From NCBI RefSeq assembly GCF_011601275.1, contig NZ_JAAOLY010000031.1:1-41501 (forward strand): DNA of 41,501 bases, given 5' to 3'. How positions within the stretch are numbered: position 1 is the first letter of the stretch; each line of letters opens with the position of its first letter. The stretch comes from Janthinobacterium lividum (GTDB lineage: Bacteria > Pseudomonadota > Gammaproteobacteria > Burkholderiales > Burkholderiaceae_D). Shown in pieces: positions 8,795-16,573 of the stretch. The notes under the pieces are model-generated. The model did not search any database and was not told the DNA's origin. It saw only the letters and a list, made by a program, of their open reading frames with translations. Made by a program: the position numbers and the translations under genes.

Positions 8795-10413
8795 GGGGTA
8801 TAGCCCGGAATGGCCGCCTCGTCGACGGCATCGATCTGGCTCGGATGCATGTGCTTTTCAGCGAAGGTCAGATAGACCTTGCTGCGGATGAAAACGTCGA
8901 ACAGCTCCGGATCGATATGCCCGTTCAGGCTGAAATTGCCGAGGATGCGCAGCGATTCGGACAGCGACTTGCCCTTCTTGTAGGGCCGGTCGCGCGCCGT
9001 CAGCGCCTCGAAAATGTCGGCGATGGCCATCAGCCGCGCCGGCACCGACATCTGCTCTTTCGTCAGCCCGCGCGGATAGCCCTTGCCATCCATGCGTTCG
9101 TGGTGGCCGCCCGCGTATTCCGGCACCTTTTGCAGGTGCTTGGGCCACGGCAGCGCTTCGAGCATGCGGATCGACACGCTGATATGGTTGTTGACGATGG
9201 CCCGTTCGGCCGCCGTCAGGGTGCCGGCGCGGATGGTCAGGTTTTCCGTCTCGTCGGCGTCGAGAAAATCACGCAGTTCGCCATCGGCCGCGCGCCAGCG
9301 GCGCCTGGCGATCTGCCGCACGCGCTCCTGGTCGGCTTGCGCCATGCTTTCGCCGCCGATGTTGACCGTGCGGATGAAGTCGCGCTCTTCGCGCAGCGCC
9401 GCCTGCTCCTGCTCCAGCGCGCTGGCGATGGCGTCCTTTTGCCGCGGCTGCGCCGCCTGCTGGCGCAGGGCCGCGATCTCGGCGTCGCGCAGCAGCACTT
9501 CGTAGCGCGTGTCGATCAGGGCGATGCGGTCGAAGATGGTTTCCAGCTTGGTGGCCTTGTCGACCACATGCACGGGCGTGGTGATCTTGCCGCAGTCGTG
9601 CAGCAGGCCGGCAAGCCACAGCTGCTTGCGCTCGTTGTCGCTGAGCCGGAAATCGGCCAGCGGCCCCGTTTGCGTCGCGTGCGCGGCGTCGGCCAGCAGC
9701 ATCGTCAGCTCGGGCACGAACTGGCAATGACGCCCCGTGTACGGCGACTTTTCATCGATGCCGATATTGATCAGGGTAACCAGGGATTCGAGCAGCTCTT
9801 CCAGTTGCGAGATGAGCAGCTGATTCGTCAGCGCCACGCCCGCCTGCGCGGCCAGCGCCTCGATGAAGCGCTGGTCGGTGGAGGAAAAGGCCCGCACCTG
9901 GCCAGTCTCGCCATCCTTGGCATTGACCAGCTGCAGCACGCCGATCAGGTCGCCCTCGTGGTCGCTCATGGGCACCGTCAGGATCGATTGCGTGTGGTAG
10001 CCGTGGTGGCGGTCGAACTCGCGCATGCCGGAAAAATTGAAGACCTCGTCGCGGTAGACGTCGGCGATATTCACGCTGCGGCGCATGTTCGCCGCATACG
10101 CGGCCACCGATGCCAGGTTCGGCTGGTCCGCGCCATCGAACAGGGGCACGCCCGGCAAGCCCATGTCGGCGCCCTGCGCGATGCCCAGGCTGTCGTTGAC
10201 GCTGATGTCGAACGCCAGCTGGCGGCCCTCGAGCGCGGGCCGGTACAGGGTCGCGCCATCGGCGCCGCTCATGCTTTTTGCCAGCAGCACGATGCGCTGC
10301 AACAGCGCGCCGATGTCGTGCCCCTCGCCGCCCAGGCCGTGGCCGAGCGCGACACTGAGTTCGGTCAATTGCTCCAGTCTGTGGGCGATTTTCTCAGGGT
10401 GCAACTGAGGCAT
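8791..10413 (-). CDS. GAF-HD-GYP domain phosphohydrolase (putative c-di-GMP phosphodiesterase)
   Basis: About 540 aa, cytosolic. A GAF sensor domain (about 30-205) is joined by a helical linker to an HD-GYP domain (about 215-510). The metal ligands are present: H229 (GRHCQF), HD at 272-273 (LLHDCGK), H410, HHE at 437-439 and the diagnostic GYP at 445-447 (ERMDGKGYPRGL). HD-GYP proteins hydrolyse c-di-GMP, and some act on cGAMP. A charged insert of roughly 100 residues rich in Glu/Arg/Gln separates the HD pair from H410, far longer than in RpfG-like proteins. I chose ATG 10413; an in-frame TTG at 10461 would add 16 residues, and neither has a clear SD. The stop overlaps the cyclase start by 4 nt, so the two form an operon. 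Confidence 0.9.
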   Translation of the reverse strand: MPQLHPEKIAHRLEQLTELSVALGHGLGGEGHDIGALLQRIVLLAKSMSGADGATLYRPALEGRQLAFDISVNDSLGIAQGADMGLPGVPLFDGADQPNLASVAAYAANMRRSVNIADVYRDEVFNFSGMREFDRHHGYHTQSILTVPMSDHEGDLIGVLQLVNAKDGETGQVRAFSSTDQRFIEALAAQAGVALTNQLLISQLEELLESLVTLINIGIDEKSPYTGRHCQFVPELTMLLADAAHATQTGPLADFRLSDNERKQLWLAGLLHDCGKITTPVHVVDKATKLETIFDRIALIDTRYEVLLRDAEIAALRQQAAQPRQKDAIASALEQEQAALREERDFIRTVNIGGESMAQADQERVRQIARRRWRAADGELRDFLDADETENLTIRAGTLTAAERAIVNNHISVSIRMLEALPWPKHLQKVPEYAGGHHERMDGKGYPRGLTKEQMSVPARLMAIADIFEALTARDRPYKKGKSLSESLRILGNFSLNGHIDPELFDVFIRSKVYLTFAEKHMHPSQIDAVDEAAIPGYTP

Positions 10414-10611
10414 ATTGGTGGCAATCAGGTAATGGGCAAGCAAAAAAGGGGAAGTCGGCAAGCGCCAGTGTAACGGCCGTCCCGCGCACTGTACATTACT
10501 TAGTCACAACAAAATGAAATTACTTTCCGTATCGCAACACGCATAAATGTTGCCGCCAATCTCATTAATTAGAATAGAATCAACAATAATTACACTGTAA
10601 CAAGGTACTGA

Positions 10612-11508
10612 ATGAAATTCACGTTCAGGGGCGTGCGCGGCTCCATCCCCTCCCCCGGCCCGCGCACGGCGCGCTATGGCGGCAACACCACGTGCATCGA
10701 AGTGCGCACCGACAACGATAGCCTGATCATTCTCGATGCGGGCAGCGGCATCTTTTCGCTGGCGCAGCAACTGCCGCCGGGCCAGCCCGTCGACGCGTAC
10801 GTCTTCATCACGCACAGCCACTGGGACCATATCCACGGCTTGCCCATGTTCTCGCCCCTGTTCGTGGCCGGCAACCGCATGCGCCTGCATGGCGCTCTGG
10901 ACGGCAGCAGCGGGCGCGGCATCGAGCACGTGATGGCGGTGCAGCTGCAAGGCAGCTATTTTCCCGTCAGCGAAGCAGCCATGGCGGCCAGCATCGAGTA
11001 CCGCACCCTGGCGCCCGGCGAAGCCGTCGAGGTGGGCGGCGCGCGCGTGCGCGGCGCGGAAATGAACCATCCGGTGGTCAACCTCGGCTACCGCATCGAC
11101 TGCGGCGGCGCCTCGCTGTTTTTCAGCGGCGACCATGAACCGTTCTACAACCTGCATCCGCCCGGCCACGCCGAGCATGCGGCCTGCGCGGCGCGCAATG
11201 CGCAGCGCCAGGCCGGCATCGACGCACTGGTCGCCGGCGTCGACGCGCTGATCATGGATTGCTCGTACACACGCGAAGAATACCCGGGCAAGCAGGGCTG
11301 GGGCCACGGCACCTTCGACGCCGCCTTCGACCTGGCCCTGCGCTGCGGTGCGCGGCGCCTGTACTGCACCCACCACGAACCGACCCGCAGCGACGAGCAG
11401 CTCGAAGCCGTGTTTGCCGACGTGATGGGCCGCTATGCGAGCCGCCTGGCCGGCTTGCAAGTGTTCCTCGCCAGCGAGGGGCTGACGGTGGAACTGGCCG
11501 GCGCATAA
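10612..11508 (+). CDS. MBL-fold metallo-hydrolase (phosphodiesterase-like)
   Basis: Metallo-beta-lactamase-fold protein of 298 aa with a complete dinuclear metal site: H68-S-H70-W-D72-H73 (THSHWDHIHG), the FFSGDHEP loop, LIMDCSYT and the late THHEPTRSD histidine. The N-terminus (FRGVRGSIPSPG, RYGGNTTCIEV) is characteristic of a bacterial MBL subgroup related to cyclic-nucleotide phosphodiesterases and tRNase Z. Known members' substrates vary and are mostly untested, so the substrate is open. It is divergent from the HD-GYP/cyclase operon with about 200 bp between the two starts, so a shared regulatory region and a role in nucleotide signalling are possible. AAGG lies 7 nt upstream of the ATG. 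Confidence 0.88.
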   Translation: MKFTFRGVRGSIPSPGPRTARYGGNTTCIEVRTDNDSLIILDAGSGIFSLAQQLPPGQPVDAYVFITHSHWDHIHGLPMFSPLFVAGNRMRLHGALDGSSGRGIEHVMAVQLQGSYFPVSEAAMAASIEYRTLAPGEAVEVGGARVRGAEMNHPVVNLGYRIDCGGASLFFSGDHEPFYNLHPPGHAEHAACAARNAQRQAGIDALVAGVDALIMDCSYTREEYPGKQGWGHGTFDAAFDLALRCGARRLYCTHHEPTRSDEQLEAVFADVMGRYASRLAGLQVFLASEGLTVELAGA

Positions 11509-11513
11509 AAAAA

Positions 11514-11536
11514 GGGAGCCGCAAAGCTCCCTTTTT
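11514..11536. terminator. Bidirectional intrinsic terminator between the MBL gene and pit
   Basis: GGGAGC-CGCAAA-GCTCCC stem-loop followed by TTTTT on the plus strand and preceded by a run of A, which gives a T-tract on the minus strand. It lies 6 nt after the MBL stop and 18 nt beyond the end of the convergent phosphate transporter gene, so it can serve both. Confidence 0.9.
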
Positions 11537-11554
11537 ACTGGCGTTGGCTATCCA

Positions 11555-12565
11555 TTACATGATGTGGTGGCCAATCCACCATGCGACTGCTGCGACGAAA
11601 GCGGAAGCGGGAATCGTGAAGATCCAGGCCCAGACGATATTGCCTGCCACGCCCCAACGCACGGCCGACATTTTTTGCGACGAGCCGACACCGACGATGG
11701 CGCCCGTGATGGTGTGCGTGGTCGACACGGGAATGCCCAGCGCCGTCGAGACGAACAGGGTGATCGCGCCGCCCGTTTCGGCGCAGAAGCCGCCTACGGG
11801 TTTCAACTTGGTGATCTTCTGGCCCATGGTCTTGACGATGCGCCAGCCGCCGAACAGCGTGCCGAAGCTGATGGCCGTGTAGCACGAGATGATGACCCAC
11901 ATCGGCGGCATCTGGTCGTTCGTGCTCGAGTAGCCGGCGGCGATCAGCAGCATCCAGATGATGCCGATGGTTTTTTGCGCGTCGTTGCCGCCGTGGCCCA
12001 GGCTGTAGGCGGCCGCCGAGACCAGTTGCAAACGGCGGAACCACTTGTCGACCTTGCGCGGCGTCGAACGGACAAAAATCCATGACACGATCAGCATCAT
12101 GATGGAGCCGAACACGAAGCCAAGCACCGGTGCGATGACGATGAAGGCGACGGTTTTCCACAGGCCGGCCGCGACCAGCGCGCCCGTGCCGGACTTGGCG
12201 ACAGCGGCGCCCACCAGGCCGCCGATCAGCGCGTGCGAGGACGACGAGGGAATGCCGTAGTACCAGGTAAACAAATTCCAGAAGATGGCGCCCATCAGCG
12301 CGCCGAAGATCACGTACTGGTCGATCACTGCCGGATCGATGGTGCCCTTGCCCACCGTGGCGGCCACGGTCAGCTGGTGGAACACGAAGATGGCGACAAA
12401 GTTGAACGTGGCGGCCATGGCAACCGCGGTCTGCGGTTTCAATACGCCCGTCGAGACCACCGTGGCGATCGCGTTGGCGGCATCGTGGAAGCCGTTCATG
12501 AAGTCAAACAGCAGCGCCAGGACGATCAACAGGCCTAGCACGTAGATGCTGATTTGTATGGTCAT
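11555..12565 (-). CDS. pit: PiT-family inorganic phosphate transporter
   Basis: Low-affinity, cation-coupled phosphate permease of the inner membrane, 336 aa, the usual length for the short bacterial Pit type. It shows about ten hydrophobic helices and both PHO-4 signature regions: FDFMNGFHDAANAIATVV near residue 21, and the inverted-repeat counterpart HGGNDAQKTIG plus PVSTTHTITGA in the C-terminal half. The upstream neighbour is a DUF47/PhoU-like gene 42 nt away on the same strand. That pairing is very common and implies that transport is controlled by the partner. A bidirectional terminator follows. Substrate assignment rests on family membership. Confidence 0.94.
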   Translation of the reverse strand: MTIQISIYVLGLLIVLALLFDFMNGFHDAANAIATVVSTGVLKPQTAVAMAATFNFVAIFVFHQLTVAATVGKGTIDPAVIDQYVIFGALMGAIFWNLFTWYYGIPSSSSHALIGGLVGAAVAKSGTGALVAAGLWKTVAFIVIAPVLGFVFGSIMMLIVSWIFVRSTPRKVDKWFRRLQLVSAAAYSLGHGGNDAQKTIGIIWMLLIAAGYSSTNDQMPPMWVIISCYTAISFGTLFGGWRIVKTMGQKITKLKPVGGFCAETGGAITLFVSTALGIPVSTTHTITGAIVGVGSSQKMSAVRWGVAGNIVWAWIFTIPASAFVAAVAWWIGHHIM

Positions 12566-12607
12566 TATAGTTTCTTTTCTGATTCTGGTTCAGGACAGGC
12601 CCAACGC

Positions 12608-13234
12608 TTACGCGTTTTCGACGATGATGCCTTCGATAATATTGGACACATCTTCGCAACGGTCGGTCACGGTTTCCAGAATTTCGTAGATCGCTTTCAG
12701 CTTGATCAGGTTGCGCACGTCCGGCTCGTCGCGGAACAGTTTGGACATCGCGGCGCGCATCACGTGGTCGGCGTCCGACTCCAGGCGGTCGATCTCTTCG
12801 CAGATGGCGACGATCTTGCGCGAGTTGTCCATGTTGTGCAGCATGGCGACGGCGTCGCGCACTTTTTCGGTACAGGCCAGCACCAGTTCGGCCAGGCGCT
12901 TGGCTTCCGGCGTGACGGCTTTCAGGTCGTACAGCGAGACGGTTTGCGCCGCATCTTCCAGCAGGTCGAGGATGTCGTCCTGGCGCGTGATCAGCTGATG
13001 GATGTCATCGCGGTCGATTGGTGTGATAAAGGTCTTGTGCAGCATTTCCACGGTGGCGTAGGTGACTTTGTCCGCCTGTTTCTCGATGCTTTCGATCGCA
13101 TGCACGCGGTTTTCCAGGTCGTCGAAATTGGTCATCAGGCCGAGCATCTCTTTGGCGCCCTTGACGCACAGTTCCGCGTGCTGGTTAAACAATTCAAAAA
13201 ACTTGCCCTCAGTGGGCATCAAGCGTCCAAACAT
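12608..13234 (-). CDS. DUF47 PhoU-like phosphate transport regulator
   Basis: All-helical cytosolic protein of 208 aa in the DUF47 (TIGR00153) group, distantly like PhoU. It shows FFELFNQHAELCVKGAKEMLGL at the start split over two helices, an EKQADKVTY segment and a DSDADHV-like ESDADHVMRA segment, all typical metal-binding helices of the family. These proteins are usually encoded beside Pit transporters and are thought to restrain or tune phosphate uptake. I chose ATG 13234, which begins MFGRLMPTEGKFF and has GGAG 9 nt ahead. An upstream in-frame start at 13372 would run through the dnaB terminator and into dnaB, so it is rejected. Confidence 0.9.
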   Translation of the reverse strand: MFGRLMPTEGKFFELFNQHAELCVKGAKEMLGLMTNFDDLENRVHAIESIEKQADKVTYATVEMLHKTFITPIDRDDIHQLITRQDDILDLLEDAAQTVSLYDLKAVTPEAKRLAELVLACTEKVRDAVAMLHNMDNSRKIVAICEEIDRLESDADHVMRAAMSKLFRDEPDVRNLIKLKAIYEILETVTDRCEDVSNIIEGIIVENA

Positions 13235-13278
13235 GTCATTCTCCGTTAAGCATTGAGTCGTGTTATTTACTACAGAAA

Positions 13279-13301
13279 GCCGCCCCGTTGTCGGGGGCGG
13301 C
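13279..13301 (-). terminator. Intrinsic terminator of dnaB
   Basis: On the minus strand a GC-rich stem (GCCGCCCCC pairing with GGGGCGGC, with one bulged base and a short GACAAC loop) is followed by TTTCTGT. It lies 28 nt beyond the dnaB stop and ahead of the phosphate genes, separating the two units. The T-tract is short, so readthrough is possible. Confidence 0.65.
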
Positions 13302-13328
13302 CGATGGAATTGCCAGTGCTGCTGAGTC

Positions 13329-14714
13329 TTAGTCGCCTTGGTAAAGCGCCAGGCCACCACTGTAATTGCCAAATTTGGTGTACTGCCCCATGAAGGTGAG
13401 GCGGATGCTGCCGATTGGACCGTTACGCTGTTTACCGATGATGATCTCGGCCGTTCCCTTGTCTGGCGAGTCGGGGTTATACACCTCGTCGCGGTAAATG
13501 AACAGGATCACGTCGGCATCCTGCTCAATAGCGCCCGATTCGCGCAAGTCGGACATGACAGGACGTTTGTTCGGGCGTTGTTCCAGCGAGCGGTTCAGCT
13601 GGGACAGCGCGATCACGGGGCAACCGAGTTCTTTCGCCAGGCCTTTCAAGCCCCGTGAAATCTCGGAAATCTCCGTGGCGCGGTTGTCGCCGGGCGTATT
13701 GGCCGACATCAGTTGCAAGTAATCGACGATGATCAGGCCCAGCTTGCCGCATTGACGCGACAAGCGGCGCGAGCGGGCGCGCAATTCGATGGAATTGAGC
13801 GCCGGCGTTTCATCGATATACAACTGCGCGTCGTTCATCTTCTGGATCGCATTCGTCAGACGCGGCCAGTCTTCGTCGTTCAGGCGGCCAGTACGCAAAC
13901 GGTGCTGGTCGAGCTGTCCGACGGAGCCGAGCATACGCATGGCCAGCTGGGCGCCGCCCATCTCCATCGAGAACACGGCCACGGGCAAGCCGCTGTCGAT
14001 GGCCACGTTTTCGCCGATGTTGACGGAAAACGCCGTCTTGCCCATCGACGGACGGCCCGCCACGATCACCAGGTCGCCCGGCTGCAGACCCGAGGTCATG
14101 CGGTCGAGGTCGATGAAACCGGTGGGCACGCCCGTGATTTCACTCTGGTTGTCACGGCTGTACAGTTCGTCGATGCGCTCGACCACCTGCGTCAGCAGGG
14201 GCTGGATAGCAGTCCAGCCCTGGGCGCCGCGCGCGCCTTCTTCGGCGATGGCGAAAATCTTCGATTCGGCCTCGTCAAGCATCTGCTTGACTTCCTTGCC
14301 TTGCGGGCTGAAGGCCGTGCCGGAGATATCGTCGGCGACGGTGATGAGTTTACGCAGCACGCCGCGGTCGCGCACGATCTCGGCGTAGCGCCGGATGTTC
14401 GCGGCCGATGGCGTGTTTTGCGCCATGGCGTTCAGGTAAGCGAGTCCGCCCACATCATCGGCCTTGCCGAGCTGGGTCAGGGTTTCAAAAACAGTAATGA
14501 CATCGGCTGGCTTGGAAGCGTTAACCATCTTGACGATTTGCTCGAAGATGATGCGATGGTCATAGCGATAGAAATCCTCCGCATGCATGAAGTCGGCGAT
14601 GCGGTCATACGCGGCATTGTCGCGCAGCAGACCACCGATGACGGATTGTTCTGCTTCGATCGAATGCGGCGGAATACGGAGGGAATCCAGTTGCGGATCA
14701 GAGGGGGCGTTCAT
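13329..14714 (-). CDS. dnaB: Replicative DNA helicase DnaB
   Basis: Hexameric 5'-3' helicase that unwinds DNA at the replication fork, 461 aa. The N-terminal DnaB domain (about 12-120, PPHSIEAEQSVIGGLL) interacts with primase. The RecA-like C-terminal domain (about 180-455) carries Walker A GRPSMGKTAF and Walker B-type LIIVDYLQLM. I chose ATG 14714 because MNAPSDPQLDSLRIPPHS matches the family's usual N-terminus; extending to 14849 would cross the rplI terminator. There is no SD, and a TATAAT sits 7-12 nt upstream of the ATG, so the message may be leaderless. It lies downstream of rpsF-priB-rpsR-rplI, a common order. No intein is present. Confidence 0.97.
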   Translation of the reverse strand: MNAPSDPQLDSLRIPPHSIEAEQSVIGGLLRDNAAYDRIADFMHAEDFYRYDHRIIFEQIVKMVNASKPADVITVFETLTQLGKADDVGGLAYLNAMAQNTPSAANIRRYAEIVRDRGVLRKLITVADDISGTAFSPQGKEVKQMLDEAESKIFAIAEEGARGAQGWTAIQPLLTQVVERIDELYSRDNQSEITGVPTGFIDLDRMTSGLQPGDLVIVAGRPSMGKTAFSVNIGENVAIDSGLPVAVFSMEMGGAQLAMRMLGSVGQLDQHRLRTGRLNDEDWPRLTNAIQKMNDAQLYIDETPALNSIELRARSRRLSRQCGKLGLIIVDYLQLMSANTPGDNRATEISEISRGLKGLAKELGCPVIALSQLNRSLEQRPNKRPVMSDLRESGAIEQDADVILFIYRDEVYNPDSPDKGTAEIIIGKQRNGPIGSIRLTFMGQYTKFGNYSGGLALYQGD

Positions 14715-14721
14715 GGCGCGA

Positions 14722-14727
14722 ATTATA
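14722..14727 (-). promoter_or_regulatory. Perfect -10 element directly upstream of dnaB
   Basis: TATAAT on the minus strand; TTGCCA lies 15 nt further upstream as a possible -35. Initiation 7 nt downstream of the hexamer would fall at about 14715, right at the dnaB ATG (14714). The element lies between the rplI terminator and dnaB, so it could give dnaB its own promoter. The 15-nt spacing is short, so strength is uncertain. Confidence 0.5.
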
Positions 14728-14784
14728 CCCGCTTCGGCGTGATGGCAAAAATAAAGGGCTGAAATTGAGCGAAAAAAAGGCCAC

Positions 14785-14807
14785 AAAAAAGCCGGGCGAA
14801 CCCGGCT
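14785..14807 (-). terminator. Intrinsic terminator after rplI
   Basis: On the minus strand: AGCCGGG, loop TTCG, CCCGGCT, then a T-run. The very stable TTCG tetraloop and long U-tract make this a strong terminator. It lies about 40 nt past the rplI stop and separates the ribosomal protein genes from dnaB. An AAAAGCC start on the other side gives some activity in the plus direction too. Confidence 0.9.
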
Positions 14808-14849
14808 TTTCATAGTGCGGCAATGCTTGCGGGCCAGGCCCGCAGACAA

Positions 14850-15305
14850 TTACGCGTTCGCGTCTGGAACGACAGCGATAACAACTTCCACGACCACGTC
14901 GGTGTGCAGAGCAACCGAAACGTTGTGCTCGCCAACGATCTTCAGCGGGCCGGTAGGCATGCGGATTTGTGCTTTTTCAACAGCAAAACCTTGCTTGGTC
15001 AGCGCTTCAGCGATGTCGAAGTTGGTGACGGAACCGAACAGACGGCCATCAACACCAGCTTTTTGAGCAACTTGAACGGTCAGGCCGCTCAGTTTTTCGC
15101 CTTGGGCTTGCGATGCGGCCAGTTTGGCGGCAGCAGCTTTTTCCAGTTCGGCGCGCTTGACTTCGAATTCAGCCACAGCGGTTGCCGTAGCACGACGTGC
15201 CAGGCGTTGCGGGATCAGGAAGTTACGTGCGTAACCGTCTTTGACTTTGACGACTTCGCCGAGGTTACCGACGTTAACAACTTTTTCTAACAGAATGATT
15301 TGCAT
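14850..15305 (-). CDS. rplI: 50S ribosomal protein L9
   Basis: Component of the large ribosomal subunit that binds 23S rRNA near the L1 stalk, 151 aa, normal length. The N-terminal signature MQIILLEKVVNVGNLGE and KDGYARNFLIPQ is unmistakable. A long connecting helix (about 41-75) and the C-terminal domain (about 80-149, SVTNFDIAEAL) follow. It is the last gene of the rpsF-priB-rpsR-rplI group, 27 nt after rpsR, and ends at a strong terminator. Confidence 0.98.
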   Translation of the reverse strand: MQIILLEKVVNVGNLGEVVKVKDGYARNFLIPQRLARRATATAVAEFEVKRAELEKAAAAKLAASQAQGEKLSGLTVQVAQKAGVDGRLFGSVTNFDIAEALTKQGFAVEKAQIRMPTGPLKIVGEHNVSVALHTDVVVEVVIAVVPDANA

Positions 15306-15332
15306 AGTTCTTCTCCAGGAATATCTGACCGA

Positions 15333-15623
15333 TTAAGCGTGGTGCAGATCGGTGTATGGCAGCAGCGCGAGGAAGCGAGCGCGCTTGATTGCGGTGTCAA
15401 CTTGGCGCTGGTAATGCGCTTTGGTACCGGTCAGGCGTGCTGGCATGATCTTGCCGTTTTCTTGGACGAAGTCTTTCAGCGTGTCGACGTCTTTGTAGTC
15501 GACTTGCTCAACGTGAGCTGCGGTGAAGCGGCAGAACTTCTTGCGTTTGAACAACGGGTTTTGCTGTTTGCGTTTTTCTTTAAGCTTGAGCTTATTTTTG
15601 TCGAACTTTTTACCGAATGCCAT
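15333..15623 (-). CDS. rpsR: 30S ribosomal protein S18
   Basis: Small-subunit protein that forms a heterodimer with S6 on the platform of the 30S subunit. The 96 aa are slightly longer than the E. coli protein because of a basic N-terminal extension (KKFDKNKLKLKEKRKQQN). The core KKFCRFTAAHVEQVDYKD and the C-terminal RQVDTAIKRARFLALLPY are typical of S18. It lies between priB and rplI, as in other proteobacteria, and S6 is encoded two genes upstream in the same operon. Confidence 0.97.
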   Translation of the reverse strand: MAFGKKFDKNKLKLKEKRKQQNPLFKRKKFCRFTAAHVEQVDYKDVDTLKDFVQENGKIMPARLTGTKAHYQRQVDTAIKRARFLALLPYTDLHHA

Positions 15624-15648
15624 GTCAGGCTCCTGTATCTAAAATGCG

Positions 15649-15948
15649 CTAGTCAGAATTGACTGCACTAAAATCAATGATGTGAAACACCAAACTCTTG
15701 CTGTTGCGGCTCTTCCTGGCCAGGAAACCCGTGAACTGATACACCCCGCCCAAGCTTGCCTGGCTGAACCGGCCTGAGATTTCGCCAGCAGCTAGCGCGG
15801 CAACATCAAACTCGGTCAAACGGGCAATCCCTGCTTCCATCTGCTGCGAACTGTGTTGCAAAACTGCATTCACAATCGGCAGCCCTGCCGGGGTATAGCG
15901 CAATATTTCGCGCTCGGCAATGATGGCGGTAACTTGTAGCTGGTTCAG
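15649..15948 (-). CDS. priB: Primosomal replication protein PriB, predicted CTG start
   Basis: Small OB-fold single-strand DNA-binding protein of the PriA primosome that restarts stalled forks; 99 aa with the start chosen here. It lies between rpsF and rpsR, the diagnostic position for priB. The family N-terminus MNxLQLTA..ER..LRYTPAGxP aligns with LNQLQVTAIIAEREILRYTPAG here, which puts the start at a CTG codon (15948). AGGA lies 7 nt ahead of that CTG, and no ATG, GTG or TTG occurs in the right place: the only later candidate, TTG at 15903, would remove the first beta strand. It starts 20 nt after the rpsF stop, so it is co-transcribed with the ribosomal proteins. Confidence 0.88.
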   Translation of the reverse strand: MNQLQVTAIIAEREILRYTPAGLPIVNAVLQHSSQQMEAGIARLTEFDVAALAAGEISGRFSQASLGGVYQFTGFLARKSRNSKSLVFHIIDFSAVNSD

Positions 15949-15968
15949 CGCACGATCCTGGTCAAGAA

Positions 15969-16355
15969 TTAAGCGGCTGCGGCTGGAGCGGCTGCTGGTG
16001 CTTCGGTGCGGTGGCTTTTGGCCGCGTCTTCGCGTTGTACCGATTTCATCATCGGCGAAGGAGCTGTTTCAGCTTTCTTCATTTTAACGGTCAGGTGACG
16101 CAACACGGCATCATTGAATTTGAATGCTGTTTCCAACTCGACCAGGGTCTCGTTGTCGCATTCGATGTTCAGGCAGATGTAGTGTGCTTTAGGCAGCTTT
16201 TGGATCGAGTAAGCCATTTGACGGCGGCCCCAATCTTCCACGCGGTGAACCGAACCGCCGCGGGTGGTTACGCTGGCTTTGTAGCGTTCGATCATCGCGG
16301 GCACTTGCTCGCTTTGGTCCGGATGGACGATAAAGACTATTTCATAATGACGCAT
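15969..16355 (-). CDS. rpsF: 30S ribosomal protein S6
   Basis: Small-subunit protein that pairs with S18, 128 aa. The ferredoxin-like core is clear (MRHYEIVFIVHPDQSEQVP, RVEDWGRRQMAYSIQKLPKA, YICLNIE, DAVLRHLTVK). A tail of about 30 residues rich in Ala, Pro and Glu (APSPMMKSVQREDAAKSH...) follows the fold; variable acidic or alanine-rich tails are usual in S6. A strong SD (GAAGGAG, 5 nt gap) precedes the ATG. It is the first gene of the operon and has a near-consensus sigma70 promoter about 75 nt upstream. Confidence 0.98.
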   Translation of the reverse strand: MRHYEIVFIVHPDQSEQVPAMIERYKASVTTRGGSVHRVEDWGRRQMAYSIQKLPKAHYICLNIECDNETLVELETAFKFNDAVLRHLTVKMKKAETAPSPMMKSVQREDAAKSHRTEAPAAAPAAAA

Positions 16356-16427
16356 GCAAACTCCTTCAGGTCGGATTGATAATCGCCCACCCCGGCGTCA
16401 AGACGGGTGTGGGAAGGTCAGCCGAAG

Positions 16428-16456
16428 ATTATAACCGCCTTTTGCAAACGTTTCAA
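16428..16456 (-). promoter_or_regulatory. Near-consensus sigma70 promoter of the rpsF operon
   Basis: On the minus strand TTGAAA and a perfect TATAAT are separated by 17 nt. Transcription would start at about 16421, leaving a leader of roughly 65 nt before rpsF. It sits in the 275-bp gap between the divergent rpsF and lexA starts, and its quality fits a ribosomal protein operon. Confidence 0.88.
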
Positions 16457-16573
16457 TCATTCCTTCCACAAGCGCCCGAAAAGCCCGTGCGCCGCCGTGC
16501 TTTCCGACCGTGGGCAAGTATTTCTTGCGAAATTCGCCCAAAACACGGAAATCCCCTTGCATAGTGGACGATA

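Noticed and set aside
13235..13372. N-terminal extension of the DUF47 protein
   Set aside because: It would pass through the dnaB terminator and into dnaB; the family start MFGRLMP with a good SD lies downstream.
14715..14849. N-terminal extension of DnaB
   Set aside because: It would translate the rplI terminator; the standard family start is MNAPSDPQ.
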